Shown: piece after piece, positions 18,417 to 27,648 of the stretch
Layout: every line of letters starts with the position of its first letter
How positions within the stretch are numbered: position 1 is the stretch's first letter
Assembly: GCF_001039355.2 (NCBI RefSeq)
Contig: NW_019773585.1
Location: 1-27,648 of the forward strand
Source: Lingula anatina
Lineage: Eukaryota > Brachiopoda > Lingulata > Lingulida > Lingulidae
DNA: 27,648 nucleotides
Direction: 5' to 3'
The notes under the pieces: model-generated
Database searches by the model: none
The model's input: only the letters and a program-made list of their open reading frames with translations
Told to the model about the DNA's origin: nothing
Position numbers and translations under genes: made by a program

Positions 18417-20612
18417 ATGACAATGGCTTCGAAAGATATGTGCAGCGTCTTTAGTGAGAACTTTTTAACGTGTCATATATGTCTAGAGGAATATAAAGAC
18501 CCGAGAGTGCTCCCCTGTTACCACACGTTCTGCCTGAAATGTATTGCTGACCATGCAGCCAAGAATGGTGTCCAGAACAAGTTCTCCTGTCCCGTGTGTC
18601 GCCAAGAGGCCCCTGTACCACCAGGTGGGTTTGAAACTCTCGTGAAGAATTTCTTTTTGAGGAAAGTAACAGATTTCATGAAAGGCCAGAAAACGCCTGA
18701 GGGGAGACTTTGTGAATATTGTAACCATAAAGAGGCTACTTTCATGTGCAAAGTTTGCCCAGAAACTAACCAACTATGCGTTACATGTCGTGATGTTCAC
18801 AACAAAATTCCATATTGCAAGGGCCATTTGATTGTACCTCTGTCACAAGTGGATCTTTCAGCTAACCCAGTTAGTATACGAGATCAGTTACGTCACGTAT
18901 TAGATAAAACTCAATACTGCGAGAAACACGACGGAGAACCGCTGGCATTCTATTGTGAAAATGATGACACTATTATATGCAGGGAATGTATTGTAGAAGT
19001 CCACAGCAAACACGATTTTAGAAGATTAGGGGATGTGGTGAAAGTTCAACGAGATGTAATACAAGAAAAATTGAGATATATCCCTACTGAGAAATTATCT
19101 CGTTTTGAAAAGGCAGAAAAGGTTATTGTACAAACGGAAGAGAGACTGACAGTAAATCAGAAAAAGGTTCTTCGTTTGGTGGACTCACAAAAAATAGCTG
19201 TGACAAAGGAGATAAAAGAAAACAGTAAAACTATTGAAAGAGAAATCAAAGATTATTATCAACAAGTAGAGAAGGACGTACGTCAACAGACCGACGCGTA
19301 TTTGACCACTGTCAAACAGCATTTGGAAACTTATGAAACAAAAGTACAGTCAGAATACATCGAAATGCAGAAATCTATAGATGACAAAAGCAACGAAACA
19401 ACGACAGTAGTTAAGGCACTCACCTCCACGCAGGTGAAAGCTTTAGAAGCTGAAAAGGACAAGCTAGAAATGAACAAGATTTCCATTCAAAGCATTCGTG
19501 ATTTTGCTCAGCAGCTCACAGACACCGGTTCTGACATCGAGGTCATGACCCACTCTAAAAAACTCCAAACTAGAATACATGAGTTAGAGGCAGTAGAACC
19601 AGATTTTGATATCAATATCGCCGACATAACATTTACACCAGGAAAAACAAAAATGAACACTGGTCTACAGTTCCCGGAGATCCCTGAACCACGGCCGCTA
19701 AAAATTAAAACGGGGACCATTACCGCCAAAACATACCAGGGTCCCTTGGATGCATATTTTGGAAGTTTACTGAAGGTAACCTGGCTTGACAAACCAGAGC
19801 AGAATATTTGTTTTAAAGTGGAGGATACGCCGTGGGATATCCAGTGCACAGATGACGGTTGTATTTTAGTTCTACATGGCGACTTATTATTTATGCTTAG
19901 TGATTCCATTTCTGGTGATACAGTGTCAGTATTCTCTAGCACAGGTCAATGTAATGGTGATATCAATATAGCGGGAGAGGCGAAGTGTATCACTACAGTC
20001 AGTAACGATAGATTCGTGGTCTCATGTTATGATAAATGCTGTAGACTGTATTCAACATTAGGTCAGGGTATCCGATGTTTTGGTCAGGGTGATATGTCTG
20101 ACCCCTGTGGTGTCACTGTAGACCGTACAGAGGGTAAGGTGTACGTGTGTGATAGTGCTGCACAGTGCATCTGTGTGTACGAAATGGCATCTTTTCAACT
20201 TGTTAACAGAATTCCTATCCCAATGTGCAGTAAAAGTCCACTGCGCTGTGCATACCACCACGACATCAATGCAATCATTGTCAGCGAGACCCACTGTGTG
20301 TATGCAGTGACACCCCAGGGTGACGTCATGTTCCAGTACGGAACACGTGGTCAGAGTGGAAGTGGAGACGGACAACTGAGTAATCCACAGGGAGTGTGCG
20401 TAGATAAGTTTGGACACATATTCATAGCTGACAGTGGTAATCGCAGGGTGGTTGCCCTTGGTTCAGACGGAAGATTTCTACGTAACATTTTGACAACGAG
20501 TAACAACATTGAATTTCCTGAGTTAGTCGATGTCAACAGTAACGGGGAGCTTGTTGTTGGAACTAGGAGTGGAGCATTATCCACGTACAAATATATCGCT
20601 AATCATAGCTAA
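18417..20612 (+). CDS. TRIM-type E3 ubiquitin ligase, RING/B-box1/B-box2/coiled coil/NHL propeller (copy 2, 731 aa)
   Basis: An intronless paralog of the 11579 gene. All RING (C19-C61), B-box 1 (C99-H137) and B-box 2 (C168-H199) ligands are kept at the same residue numbers as in copy 1. The coiled coil is about 205-390. The frame is open further upstream to 18372, but that codon is GTG; the first ATG is 18417. This protein lacks 13 residues in the linker before the propeller (joined at about 451-453) relative to copies 1 and 3, has a longer loop of unrelated sequence in the first blades (HGDLLFMLSDSISG), and is two residues shorter at IVSETHC. The last NHL signature reads N-R-R (675-677) instead of N-H-R. 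A polyadenylation signal AATAAA is at 20822. All changes keep the frame, so the gene looks functional and divergent. Confidence 0.92.
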   Translation: MTMASKDMCSVFSENFLTCHICLEEYKDPRVLPCYHTFCLKCIADHAAKNGVQNKFSCPVCRQEAPVPPGGFETLVKNFFLRKVTDFMKGQKTPEGRLCEYCNHKEATFMCKVCPETNQLCVTCRDVHNKIPYCKGHLIVPLSQVDLSANPVSIRDQLRHVLDKTQYCEKHDGEPLAFYCENDDTIICRECIVEVHSKHDFRRLGDVVKVQRDVIQEKLRYIPTEKLSRFEKAEKVIVQTEERLTVNQKKVLRLVDSQKIAVTKEIKENSKTIEREIKDYYQQVEKDVRQQTDAYLTTVKQHLETYETKVQSEYIEMQKSIDDKSNETTTVVKALTSTQVKALEAEKDKLEMNKISIQSIRDFAQQLTDTGSDIEVMTHSKKLQTRIHELEAVEPDFDINIADITFTPGKTKMNTGLQFPEIPEPRPLKIKTGTITAKTYQGPLDAYFGSLLKVTWLDKPEQNICFKVEDTPWDIQCTDDGCILVLHGDLLFMLSDSISGDTVSVFSSTGQCNGDINIAGEAKCITTVSNDRFVVSCYDKCCRLYSTLGQGIRCFGQGDMSDPCGVTVDRTEGKVYVCDSAAQCICVYEMASFQLVNRIPIPMCSKSPLRCAYHHDINAIIVSETHCVYAVTPQGDVMFQYGTRGQSGSGDGQLSNPQGVCVDKFGHIFIADSGNRRVVALGSDGRFLRNILTTSNNIEFPELVDVNSNGELVVGTRSGALSTYKYIANHS

Positions 20613-20655
20613 TATGACACGACAATGTGATGATGTTTGGGTTGTGATATAAATC

Positions 20656-21902
20656 ACTAAAAAATGTTTTCACTATTTTTCTGGTTGCAATTGTTGGCCT
20701 CTTCGCAACCCCACAAATGAAAATTTGTGCACTATTTGTTTTGATATTTATTTTCATGATATAGTTCTAACATTACGTACATGTACTTTTAACTACTTTA
20801 CATTTCCTAGAGGAACCTTTCAATAAAAGGGGCCGCTACCGGCCAAATTTCGAACACTGTATTTGTGTTTGACCTTTACTTATCCTTTCGCTTGGGTTAA
20901 TGAGGAGACATAAAGGAACATGAGGTTTGAACACTTCTTGCACTTTTAGTACTTAAACCCTTTGGAGACCAATATATTATTCATATGATTTATTTCATTC
21001 ATTTTTTTAGAATGTAATTGTTAAAAGTGGGCTGTATGTTTTTCTGTTAATGGAACTATGAGATTTGTTGCCATTATCTTTTTTATTTTCATGTGAATGA
21101 AATTCTCAGGCATCAAGGCACCCATTACTAAGATAAGATAAGAGTTTATTCAGCTATTAATATATAAATATAAAATTCATATAAAACGGAAATTGGACTG
21201 CTATTCAGGTTACAAATTATAAATAAATTATAAATTTCCATTTTTGTTGTTAAAATAAGACACAGCAGATGGGTAAAAACTCTTTAAAAACCTTTTAGAT
21301 CCCTTAAAAGTTAAGAGCCTAATACTAAGTATTCTAATTCCTACAGTCAGGTATCGATATCGTAGTTGGACATACTGTATTTTCCCAGCTAGAATAGTAA
21401 TAGATGTCCTCTGACATTTTTATATGGAAGATGTATTTTAATACATTAAAATTTTAGATTTAAACGTGATGTTAAAGCATGTTATCACGCTCCTTATTAT
21501 TATTTGTATATATGTACCTCTACATTCACTTTATTAGGCTTTATTAGGCTACACAATTCTTATCGCCTTGTGTTTATAATAATTATATGGACATAGCTAT
21601 GTAGGGCTTGCGCTTCTGTGTATATGTGGAACGAAAATTATGTCCGACAAGAGTATACTGTATGTCTTAGCTGCTTGTAAATATACCTGGGAATCTAGTA
21701 CATCCTAGGGAACAAACGTCCATAGGATATGTTTTCCCAGGAACGGAAATCCGTAGGGCACGGATGCGAAACCGACCCTCCACCCCCTCCCATTTGCGTG
21801 GGGTCCGGGACCCGCTGAAAGGACCGGAAACATGTTGGTGTTTTATAGGGCAAGAAGTGCCATTTGGTATTGTTTGCTGCTATAATTTAGCTATTCAAAA
21901 TT
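20656..21902. other. non-coding; polyadenylation signal and short repeats
   Basis: AATAAA at 20822-20827 is a likely polyadenylation signal for TRIM copy 2. AAGATAAGATAAGAGTTTAT near 21131 resembles the simple tail of a non-LTR retrotransposon in reverse orientation, but the body was not recognised. TTATTAGGCT is repeated in tandem at 21531-21550. No gene seen. Confidence 0.4.
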
Positions 21903-22040
21903 TTAAAACAACACACATTCGGGCCTAATTAAGTCACCTTTATCCCTATACCTCTAATACTACTGTAAACTACTGAAAAAAGGCACAAGATACATGTAAT
22001 AAATTTAAAAGGCTCAGTGTAATTGGCACGAGAACTTCCC
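21903..22040. repeat. direct repeat, left copy (138 bp)
   Basis: Matches 22274-22413 closely through TTAAAACAACAC, CTAATACTACTGTAAACTAC and CCAGAACTTCCC-type blocks. The period is about 371 bp. It may be two copies of a dispersed element or a local duplication placed just before cassette 3. Confidence 0.85.
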
Positions 22041-22273
22041 GAGGGGGGGGGGGGGAAGAAGAAAAAATTAAAACAAGTAATATATTGGACTGTTCATGTA
22101 ATCTTACGGTGAGCTCTCCATGGCTTGCAGCTGCCACCGTGTAGTTTAAAGCTGTGAATGACCGCTGGGCAGTTACACGTGACCAAATTGAAACGAAGCA
22201 GCTGGTTATGATTGGTTACAAAGAGGGTGCGGGAATAAATGGTATTTAAAACTCACACAGTTTAAATAGGCAC
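22041..22273. other. spacer between the 138-bp direct repeats, with a 13-G tract
   Basis: Contains G at 22043-22055 and otherwise unremarkable sequence. TTACACGTGACC near 22172 is an E-box-like string. No gene. Confidence 0.5.
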
Positions 22274-22413
22274 TTAAAACAACACTCATTCGGGCTTAAG
22301 TCTCCTTTATTCCTATACCCCTAATACTACTGTAAACTACTGAAAAAAGGCACAATATACATGTACATGTAATACATTTAAAAGGTCCAGTGTCTTTTGC
22401 ACCAGAACTTCCC
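22274..22413. repeat. direct repeat, right copy (140 bp)
   Basis: The second copy of the element at 21903-22040, with a few substitutions and a small ACATGT duplication (TACATGTACATGTAATAC). Confidence 0.85.
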
Positions 22414-22907
22414 CAATCCATATAATGGGCACATAATTTCAAGAGAGGACCATTGATTTTTTTCAGGGCAGATATGATTTATAGTTTGTTATTTCCGGTC
22501 ATCACTACAGCACGGACGCGTCTGGACGATGACGTCGGGGAACAGGTGGCAGGAACTAGACACCTGTCTACTTCCAGAATATATTAATATTGACAATTAT
22601 ATATGTATTGCAAACCTGTATATGGAAATCATGGTTATGAACGTTTCGTCACCCATTTTTACATCATCAGAGAATGGAAAACTAGATAAAATACTTTCAT
22701 AAGATTTTACATCAATTCACCCTGCACGATGTTAAGGTTTTAAATTCAAAACCGGAGAATTTAGGGATGGCTAGTTAGCAATGAAATATGCAAAAGCTCA
22801 TTAGATGTTCTTAGTTTTATTCGTGCAACTTTACGTAAATGTTTAACGAGGTGAATTGATATTATGCAGATTAAGTTTATTTCAATCTCTTTGTTCTCGT
22901 TTACTAG

Positions 22908-23258
22908 AATTACAGAAAGATCAAAATAATGATATTGACCAGACGGTGAAGGTAACGCTGTGGTTGTCTTTCTGAACGATGACAACAGTTACTATAAAGA
23001 CACGGGGAAATTCACCTCCCCGACCTCAGGGGTCTACGTCTTCCATTACCATAGTCTCAGCCATAACAAAAAGCCCGTACATGTCAGATTGAACTATAAT
23101 GGTCATATAATGAATGCTGGTGCAGTAAACCGTCCACGGGATTTGCGACAGGCAGTAATATTATTGCTTTGCAGCTCGTACATGGCTGCTGATAAACTTT
23201 GATACCGTCCTGGTTATTGACAACATCACCTGATTCTGGTGTGTTGATCGGTGACAAC
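22908..23258 (+). pseudogene. C1q-domain exon, pseudogene (cassette 3)
   Basis: The acceptor TTTACTAG is intact (ends 22907) and the entry reads ELQKDQNNDIDQT. A one-base deletion near 22948 and a 12-bp deletion near 22968 (the strand containing YDTV in the other copies) follow. After that the frame recovers to GKFTSPTSGVYVFHYHSLS and VHVRLNYNGHIMNAG. It ends after RDLRQAVILLL because of the frameshift shared by all three copies. The C1q core is the best preserved of the three, but the exon is still dead. Confidence 0.75.
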
Positions 23259-23395
23259 TTTAAAGCGGGTCCTACTTAAGATAACCTACTAAATGATATA
23301 TACACGTACACAACAACCTTGGCAGCAGTAGAGCAGGGCTGTTGGTGTGTAGTGGGGGGGAGGGGGGGGTTAATACATATACCATAGCAATGGTT
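23174..23395 (+). repeat. upstream copy of the TRIM leader segment (cassette 3)
   Basis: Repeated at 23855-24071, about 676 bp downstream. It includes a G-rich insert (23353-23369) followed by TTAATACATATACC, and ends in ATAGCAATGG. The first ATG of the start motif is absent here, as it is in the copy 3 TRIM gene, although by a different change. Confidence 0.7.
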
Positions 23396-23774
23396 CAGTG
23401 TATAGAAGCTAGGGGCTTCGATCTTTATTTCGACAAGTTAAATTTATCCAAACACCAATACCCCTATCATCTCTGTCACATTATGTAAAAATGGGTTGCA
23501 TTCAATCGACGTCTCTCTATCTAATTGCTCATACACACACTTGGGAAGTCTATTACCCCCCGACTGTTTGAAAAGAGATCATGTTACATGTACCGTCCAC
23601 ACTTCTGCTCTTTTCTTTCTCAGTGTTTAAATGAAAGTGAGCACCGAGCCTAAACCTTAAATAATGCATTTCATCTAAACTAAAAATCGAGAGCTTCAAC
23701 TCCGATTCAACAGTCGCCCGGCATTTCATCACCTATTGCAAAAGCTACAACACAATAACACCAGGGGATATACG

Positions 23775-23813
23775 TGGGCGGGGGTGGGGGGGGGGGTGGG
23801 GGGGGGGTGGGGG
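23775..23813. repeat. interrupted poly-G tract upstream of TRIM copy 3
   Basis: Runs of G broken by single C or T, at the same relative position as the tracts in cassettes 1 and 2. The interruptions leave at least four G-runs, a strong quadruplex pattern. Confidence 0.85.
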
Positions 23814-23965
23814 ATCACCCCCTTACAGTGTATCACTGATATGTCATGCACTCAGCTAGTACTGGCTATAGACTTTGATACCGTCCTGGTTATTGACAAC
23901 ATCACCTGTTTGGGACGTGTCGATCGGGTGACAACTATAAATAGCATAGATAACGTATTAAATGA

Positions 23966-24064
23966 TATCAAAGCGTGCTCAACGGCTTTGGCAGCAGTAG
24001 AGAGTGGCGGTCGGCGTGTACGGGGCGGGGCGCTGTGCCCACTCTGGGCGCCTATATCATTGCA
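23966..24064 (+). promoter_or_regulatory. putative promoter and leader of TRIM copy 3 (TATA box degraded)
   Basis: The TATATAAAG of copies 1 and 2 is reduced to TATCAAAG (23966-23973), whereas the GC box GGGGCGGGG (24022-24030) and the hairpin GCCCA-CTC-TGGGC (24037-24049) are kept. The segment belongs to the leader repeat 23855-24071. Confidence 0.4.
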
Positions 24065-26272
24065 ATGGCGTCAAAAGAGCTGTACAGCGTTTTCAGTGAG
24101 AACTTTTTAACGTGTCATGTATGTCTGGAGGAATTTAAAGATCCGAGAGTGCTCCCCTGTTACCACACGTTCTGCCTGGAATGCATTGCTGACCATGCAG
24201 CCAAGAATGGTGTCCAAAACAAGTTCTCCTGTCCCGTATGTCGCCAAGAGGCCCCCGTACCACCAGGTGGGTTAGAAACTCTCGTGAAAAACTTCTTCCT
24301 ATGCAAAGTTACAGATTTCATGAAAGACCAAAGAGCACCCGGGGAACTGTGTGAATATTGTAACCATAAAGAGGCCACTTTGCTGTGCCAAGGATGTCCA
24401 GAAACCAACCAACTGTGTGCTACATGTCGTGACGTTCACGACAAAATCCCGTTTTGTAAGGGCCATTTGTTTGTACCTCTGTCACAAGTCGACTTCTCAG
24501 TTAACCCAGCTAACATACGAGATCAGTTACGTCACGTATTAGATAAAGCTCAATACTGCGACAAACATGACGGCGAGTTGTTGACATTCTATTGTGAAGA
24601 GGATGACACCGCGGCATGTAGAGATTGTGTTTTGGAGACTCATAGCAAGCATGATTTCAAAAAAATAGAAGCTGTTGTAAAGGTTCAAAGGAATCTGATA
24701 CAGGAAAAGCTAAAATATCTCCCTACTGAGAAACTGTCTCGCTTTGAAAAGGCGTTAAAGACCATTGAACGAACGGAAGAGAGCCTGACAAAAAATCAGA
24801 CAAAGGTTCTTCGTTTGGTAGATTCTCAGAGATTAGCTATGACGAAGGAGATAAATGAAAACAGTAAAACTATTGACATGGAAATCAACACTTATTATCA
24901 ACAATTAGAGAAAGACGTACGTCAACAGACAGACACTTATTTAACAAATGTCAAACAGTGTTTAGAAAGGTATCGAAAAGAAAAACATTCCAATTACACC
25001 GAAATGAAAAATATTATCGATGACAAAAGCAATAAAGTATCGGCAAAAGTTAAAGCACTCACCTCTACGCAGATAAAGATTTTACAAGCTGAAAATGACA
25101 TTCAAGAAATGAACAAAATATCAATTCAGAGCATTCGTGATTTCGCTCAGCAGCTCACAGACACCGGTTCTGACATCGAGGTCATGACCCACTCTAAAAA
25201 ACTCCAAACTAGAATTCAGGAGTTACAGACATTAGAACCAGTCTTTGATACCAATATCACCGACATAACATTTACACCAGGGAAAACAACAATGGACCTT
25301 GTGCTACAGTTTCCTAAAATCACTGAACCCCAATTGTACATCAAAACGGGGTCCATTACGGCTAAAACTTATAGGGGTCCATTGGATGCATATTTTGGAA
25401 GTTTGAAACAAGAGAGAGCGTACTATTCCGAGCTGATGGAATTTAAGAAAGTCACATGGATTGGTACGCCAGTGAGGAATACTTATTTCAATGTTCAAAA
25501 TTCCATGTGGGATATCCAGTGCACAAATGATGGTTGTATTCTAGTTTTACACATTGGTAAGAAATGGGCAGACAATAAAGTTTCCGTATTCTCTCGTTCG
25601 GGTCAACATAATGGTGAAATCATGATCGGTGTGGAGAGAAAGGCGAGGTGTATCACTACGACCAGTAACGATAGATTCGTGGTCACATGCAGAGATAAAT
25701 GCTGTAGACTGTATTCAACATCAGGTCAGGTTATCCGATGTTTTGGTCAGGGTGATATGGCTGACCCCTGGGGTGTCACAATGGGCATTTTAGGGAAAAA
25801 GGTTTATGTGTGTGATGGTGGTGCACAATGCATCTGTGCGTACGACATGAATTCTTTTCAACTTGTTAACAGAATTCCTATCCCAATGTGCAGTAAAGGT
25901 TCACTGCACTGTGCATGCCACCACGGCATCAATGCAATCATAGTCAGCGACTACAGTGCCCACTGTGCGTATGCAGTGACACCCCAGGGTGACGTCATGT
26001 TTCAATACGGAGCACGAAGTCAGAGTGGAAGTGGAGACGGACAACTGAGTAATCCACGAGGAGTGTGCGTAGATAAGTTTGGACACATATTCGTAGCTGA
26101 CAGCGGTAATCACAGGGTGGTTGTCCTTGGTTCAGACGGAAAGTTTCATCGTAACATTTTGACAAGGAATGACGTTATTGGATCTCCTGTGTCAGTTGAT
26201 GTCAACAGTAATGGAGAACTTGTTGTTGGAACTAACACTGGAGAAATATCCACGTATAAGTATATAAATTAG
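24065..26272 (+). CDS. TRIM-type E3 ubiquitin ligase, RING/B-box1/B-box2/coiled coil/NHL propeller (copy 3, 735 aa)
   Basis: An intronless paralog. The start is the second ATG of the other copies: the first is ATT here (24059-24061), and an upstream open stretch begins with GTG at 23975, so it is not used. The ATG has G at -3 and G at +4. RING: C17, C20, C32, H34, C37, C40, C56, C59. B-box 1: C96, C99, C108, C111, C118, C121, H125, H134. B-box 2: C165, H168, C177, D180, C185, C188, H193, H196. A coiled coil follows, then the NHL propeller with GVCVDKFGHIFVADSGNHR at 666-684. One residue is missing before B-box 1 (KDQRAPGELC). The coiled coil is the most divergent of the three (for example ERYRKEKHSNYTEM). 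An AATAAA lies at 26810. The predicted role is the same as for copy 1. Confidence 0.93.
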   Translation: MASKELYSVFSENFLTCHVCLEEFKDPRVLPCYHTFCLECIADHAAKNGVQNKFSCPVCRQEAPVPPGGLETLVKNFFLCKVTDFMKDQRAPGELCEYCNHKEATLLCQGCPETNQLCATCRDVHDKIPFCKGHLFVPLSQVDFSVNPANIRDQLRHVLDKAQYCDKHDGELLTFYCEEDDTAACRDCVLETHSKHDFKKIEAVVKVQRNLIQEKLKYLPTEKLSRFEKALKTIERTEESLTKNQTKVLRLVDSQRLAMTKEINENSKTIDMEINTYYQQLEKDVRQQTDTYLTNVKQCLERYRKEKHSNYTEMKNIIDDKSNKVSAKVKALTSTQIKILQAENDIQEMNKISIQSIRDFAQQLTDTGSDIEVMTHSKKLQTRIQELQTLEPVFDTNITDITFTPGKTTMDLVLQFPKITEPQLYIKTGSITAKTYRGPLDAYFGSLKQERAYYSELMEFKKVTWIGTPVRNTYFNVQNSMWDIQCTNDGCILVLHIGKKWADNKVSVFSRSGQHNGEIMIGVERKARCITTTSNDRFVVTCRDKCCRLYSTSGQVIRCFGQGDMADPWGVTMGILGKKVYVCDGGAQCICAYDMNSFQLVNRIPIPMCSKGSLHCACHHGINAIIVSDYSAHCAYAVTPQGDVMFQYGARSQSGSGDGQLSNPRGVCVDKFGHIFVADSGNHRVVVLGSDGKFHRNILTRNDVIGSPVSVDVNSNGELVVGTNTGEISTYKYIN

Positions 26273-26990
26273 AAATTGACACCGTGATGATGTTTGAATT
26301 GTGATTAATATCACAAAGGGGAATGTAGTGAACACACTTTTAACGTACTTTAGAACCATCCAGCATAAAGACATATGAGACAATCAACTTGATCGCTTTT
26401 AGCACTTTCATCCTTTGCAGATTACCAAACAATTGATTTCATTTTAAGTTAATATCTATATTTTATAAAATATAATTAATAACAGTGGATTGATCTTTGG
26501 CCTGTTAATGAAATGTGTTGGTAATATATATTTTTTCATGTGAGGAGTTTTTATAGGTATAGGATTGATATGGTGTATAACAAGAATTATAAAGATTAGC
26601 CTTTGCTGGTTATTGGCACTAGTCTGAAATACAACTTGATGTTTAGAAGTGAAATCAAATGAGTTTTGTTTTTGTTAGTTATCATGATTATTAATATCAT
26701 TTTGCTAAGCACTGAATTTCCGCTGTACAAAGGCGGTTGCCAGCAGAACATTTTTTTCTTTTCTGTAGTCTAAACATGTTAATGTCGACTGTAGAGTCGA
26801 TCCGGACATAATAAAACAAATAGTGCAAAGTCTTGAAAGGACTTCAAAATATAGTGCCGAGTTAGCGAAAATAAGAGCAGGAGCCCTCCTTTCTCTGTCT
26901 GGGCACTGTTCTAATTTAAATACAATGTGCAGGACAACCAGAACCTTAAGAGGGAGAGGCCGAGAGAGGAATTGGGACATGGCAAGAGCG
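26273..26990 (+). other. 3' flank of TRIM copy 3, shared with copy 1
   Basis: Non-coding and homologous to 13802-14575. Putative polyadenylation signal AATAAA at 26810-26815. The minus frame 26980-26705 falls in this flank; the corresponding part of copy 1 was not found to carry a long open frame, so it is not called. Confidence 0.55.
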
Positions 26991-27399
26991 TCGACGTGAT
27001 CATGAAAAATTAAAATATATTGATAATTAACTCGAGAAGTAACTTACATTATTTCCACTGAGCACGGTTCACGTGTACTATATCGTGGCGCCTAAAATAA
27101 TATGTAAGTTACAGACTCAACTTTATACAAGATAAATTGTTGAATAAGCTACAGCAATTCATGGCTTTTATAAGTAATTACTTTATAGGATTTATCATTC
27201 GCATTCCCGACGTATGTGGTATTATTAAGTGGCATATAGAAAAATAGATAAACGACAGTCGGATTTTCTGCCCCCATCTTTCTACGCTTATGACTGCATG
27301 AGGTGATTGAAAAAAGTTGGGGTAAGCCCCTGCCCATTATACGTCACAATAAACAGCACACAATTGGTTTCTTTACATTGATATCGCTTTATTAATGAC
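26991..27399. other. non-coding, nothing recognised
   Basis: AT-rich. No gene or clear repeat was seen; an AATAAA occurs near 27347, about 50 bp before the A tract at 27400. Confidence 0.4.
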
Positions 27400-27423
27400 A
27401 AAAAAAAAAAAAAAAAAAAAAAA
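27400..27423. repeat. poly-A tract (24 A)
   Basis: An uninterrupted run of 24 A followed at once by the palindrome TCTCGCGAGA (27425-27434). Together with the AATAAA upstream it might mark the end of a retroposed sequence, but no body or target-site duplication was identified. Confidence 0.8.
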
Positions 27424-27648
27424 TTCTCGCGAGAGGTGGACGCCACTTTTACCCATGTCTTTTGTCTATGTTACACACTATTTAATCGTCTAAATTTCCA
27501 TTAAAAGGCATCAAAACTCTGATTCACGAAGCTTATGATAACAATGATGACCTGATTATTTTTTTAGAAGCTGAAGGGGAGGGGCCAGGCACCCCCTTAC
27601 CCGTGAGAGGGAGGGGTGCACGTGGAAGGTCGATTTTACAGGATTCAT
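27424..27648. other. window edge, nothing firmly recognised
   Basis: A pyrimidine tract ending in TTTTTTTAG near 27568 is followed by more GC-rich sequence up to the edge. It could be an acceptor of an exon that continues outside the window, but the frames are not informative. Confidence 0.25.

Larger units (their letters stand above)
17240..20655 (+). repeat. cassette copy 2 (shorter: lacks the outer flanks)
   Basis: Similarity to copy 1 begins at TACTCTAACATTAACAATAG (17240; 10424 in copy 1), directly after the N at 17239. It ends about 45 bp after the TRIM stop, past GTGATGATGTTTG and GTGATATAAATCAC. The upstream TTTCCGGTCA flank and the 700-bp downstream flank shared by copies 1 and 3 are absent. 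Confidence 0.75.
22484..26990 (+). repeat. cassette copy 3 (C1q relic + leader + TRIM gene + 3' flank)
   Basis: Alignable with copy 1 over its whole length: the shared left flank (TTTCCGGTCA, GGAACAGGT, GACACCTGT, TTTAGGGATGGCTAGTTAGC), C1q relic, duplicated leader, TRIM gene, and a 3' flank to an AAGAGGGAG motif near 26950. Small insertions and deletions are spread throughout, so the duplication is not recent. Confidence 0.8.

Noticed and set aside
20058-20417. Minus-strand frames inside the TRIM genes (also 13232-13624 and 25901-26113)
   Set aside because: They are antisense shadows of the NHL propeller coding sequence with no start context or domain; they recur because the genes are paralogs.
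23736-24110. 124-codon frame spanning the poly-G tract and leader of cassette 3
   Set aside because: It crosses a G-tract of uncertain length that encodes a poly-Gly artefact, and the homologous regions of cassettes 1 and 2 are interrupted.
27400-27434. Processed retrocopy ending in the 24-A tract
   Set aside because: There is an AATAAA upstream, but no recognisable transcript body and no target-site duplication around the tract.

Overview
The window looks like AT-rich invertebrate nuclear DNA, most likely from a bivalve or a related mollusc. This is inferred from a tandem cluster of TRIM-type RING/B-box/coiled-coil/NHL genes beside C1q-domain exons (both families are strongly expanded in bivalves), GT-AG style splice signals, CA and GA microsatellites and small hAT-like DNA-transposon remnants. 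No bacterial operon, CRISPR array, rRNA or confident tRNA gene was seen. The species cannot be named from the sequence alone.

Layout. Positions 1-9984 are mostly non-coding. The best gene evidence there is a short first coding exon on the minus strand (5044-5101), which encodes a signal peptide, ends in a GTAAGT donor and has a TATAAAA box about 360 bp upstream. The window also holds a possible housekeeping-type promoter near 3488-3563, an end of a hAT-like element near 7081, and an unrecognised open frame at 8266-8619. Positions 9985-14575, 17240-20655 and 22484-26990 are three copies of one cassette. Each cassette contains, in order, a dead C1q-domain exon, a relic of a duplicated leader, a poly-G tract, a GC-rich promoter/leader with a small hairpin, and an intact intronless TRIM gene of 740, 731 or 735 codons. 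Cassettes 1 and 3 share flanks on both sides; cassette 2 is shorter at both ends and begins exactly at an undetermined base (N, 17239). A roughly 177-bp MITE with inverted ends and a 7-bp target-site duplication lies at 15422-15598.

Function. The three TRIM proteins keep every zinc ligand of the RING, B-box 1 and B-box 2, a long coiled coil and a C-terminal NHL-type beta-propeller. They should be cytoplasmic E3 ubiquitin ligases whose propeller binds substrate or RNA. Related mollusc expansions are usually discussed as innate immune or stress genes, but nothing here proves that. The C1q exons are pseudogenes: all three share one frameshift and each has further lesions of its own. The DNA just upstream of each TRIM start (carrying the putative TATA box) is a second copy of the C1q tail plus its downstream sequence. 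The TRIM promoter and leader therefore appear to be built on a relic of a C1q gene and were amplified with it. That architecture is the most interesting thing in the window.
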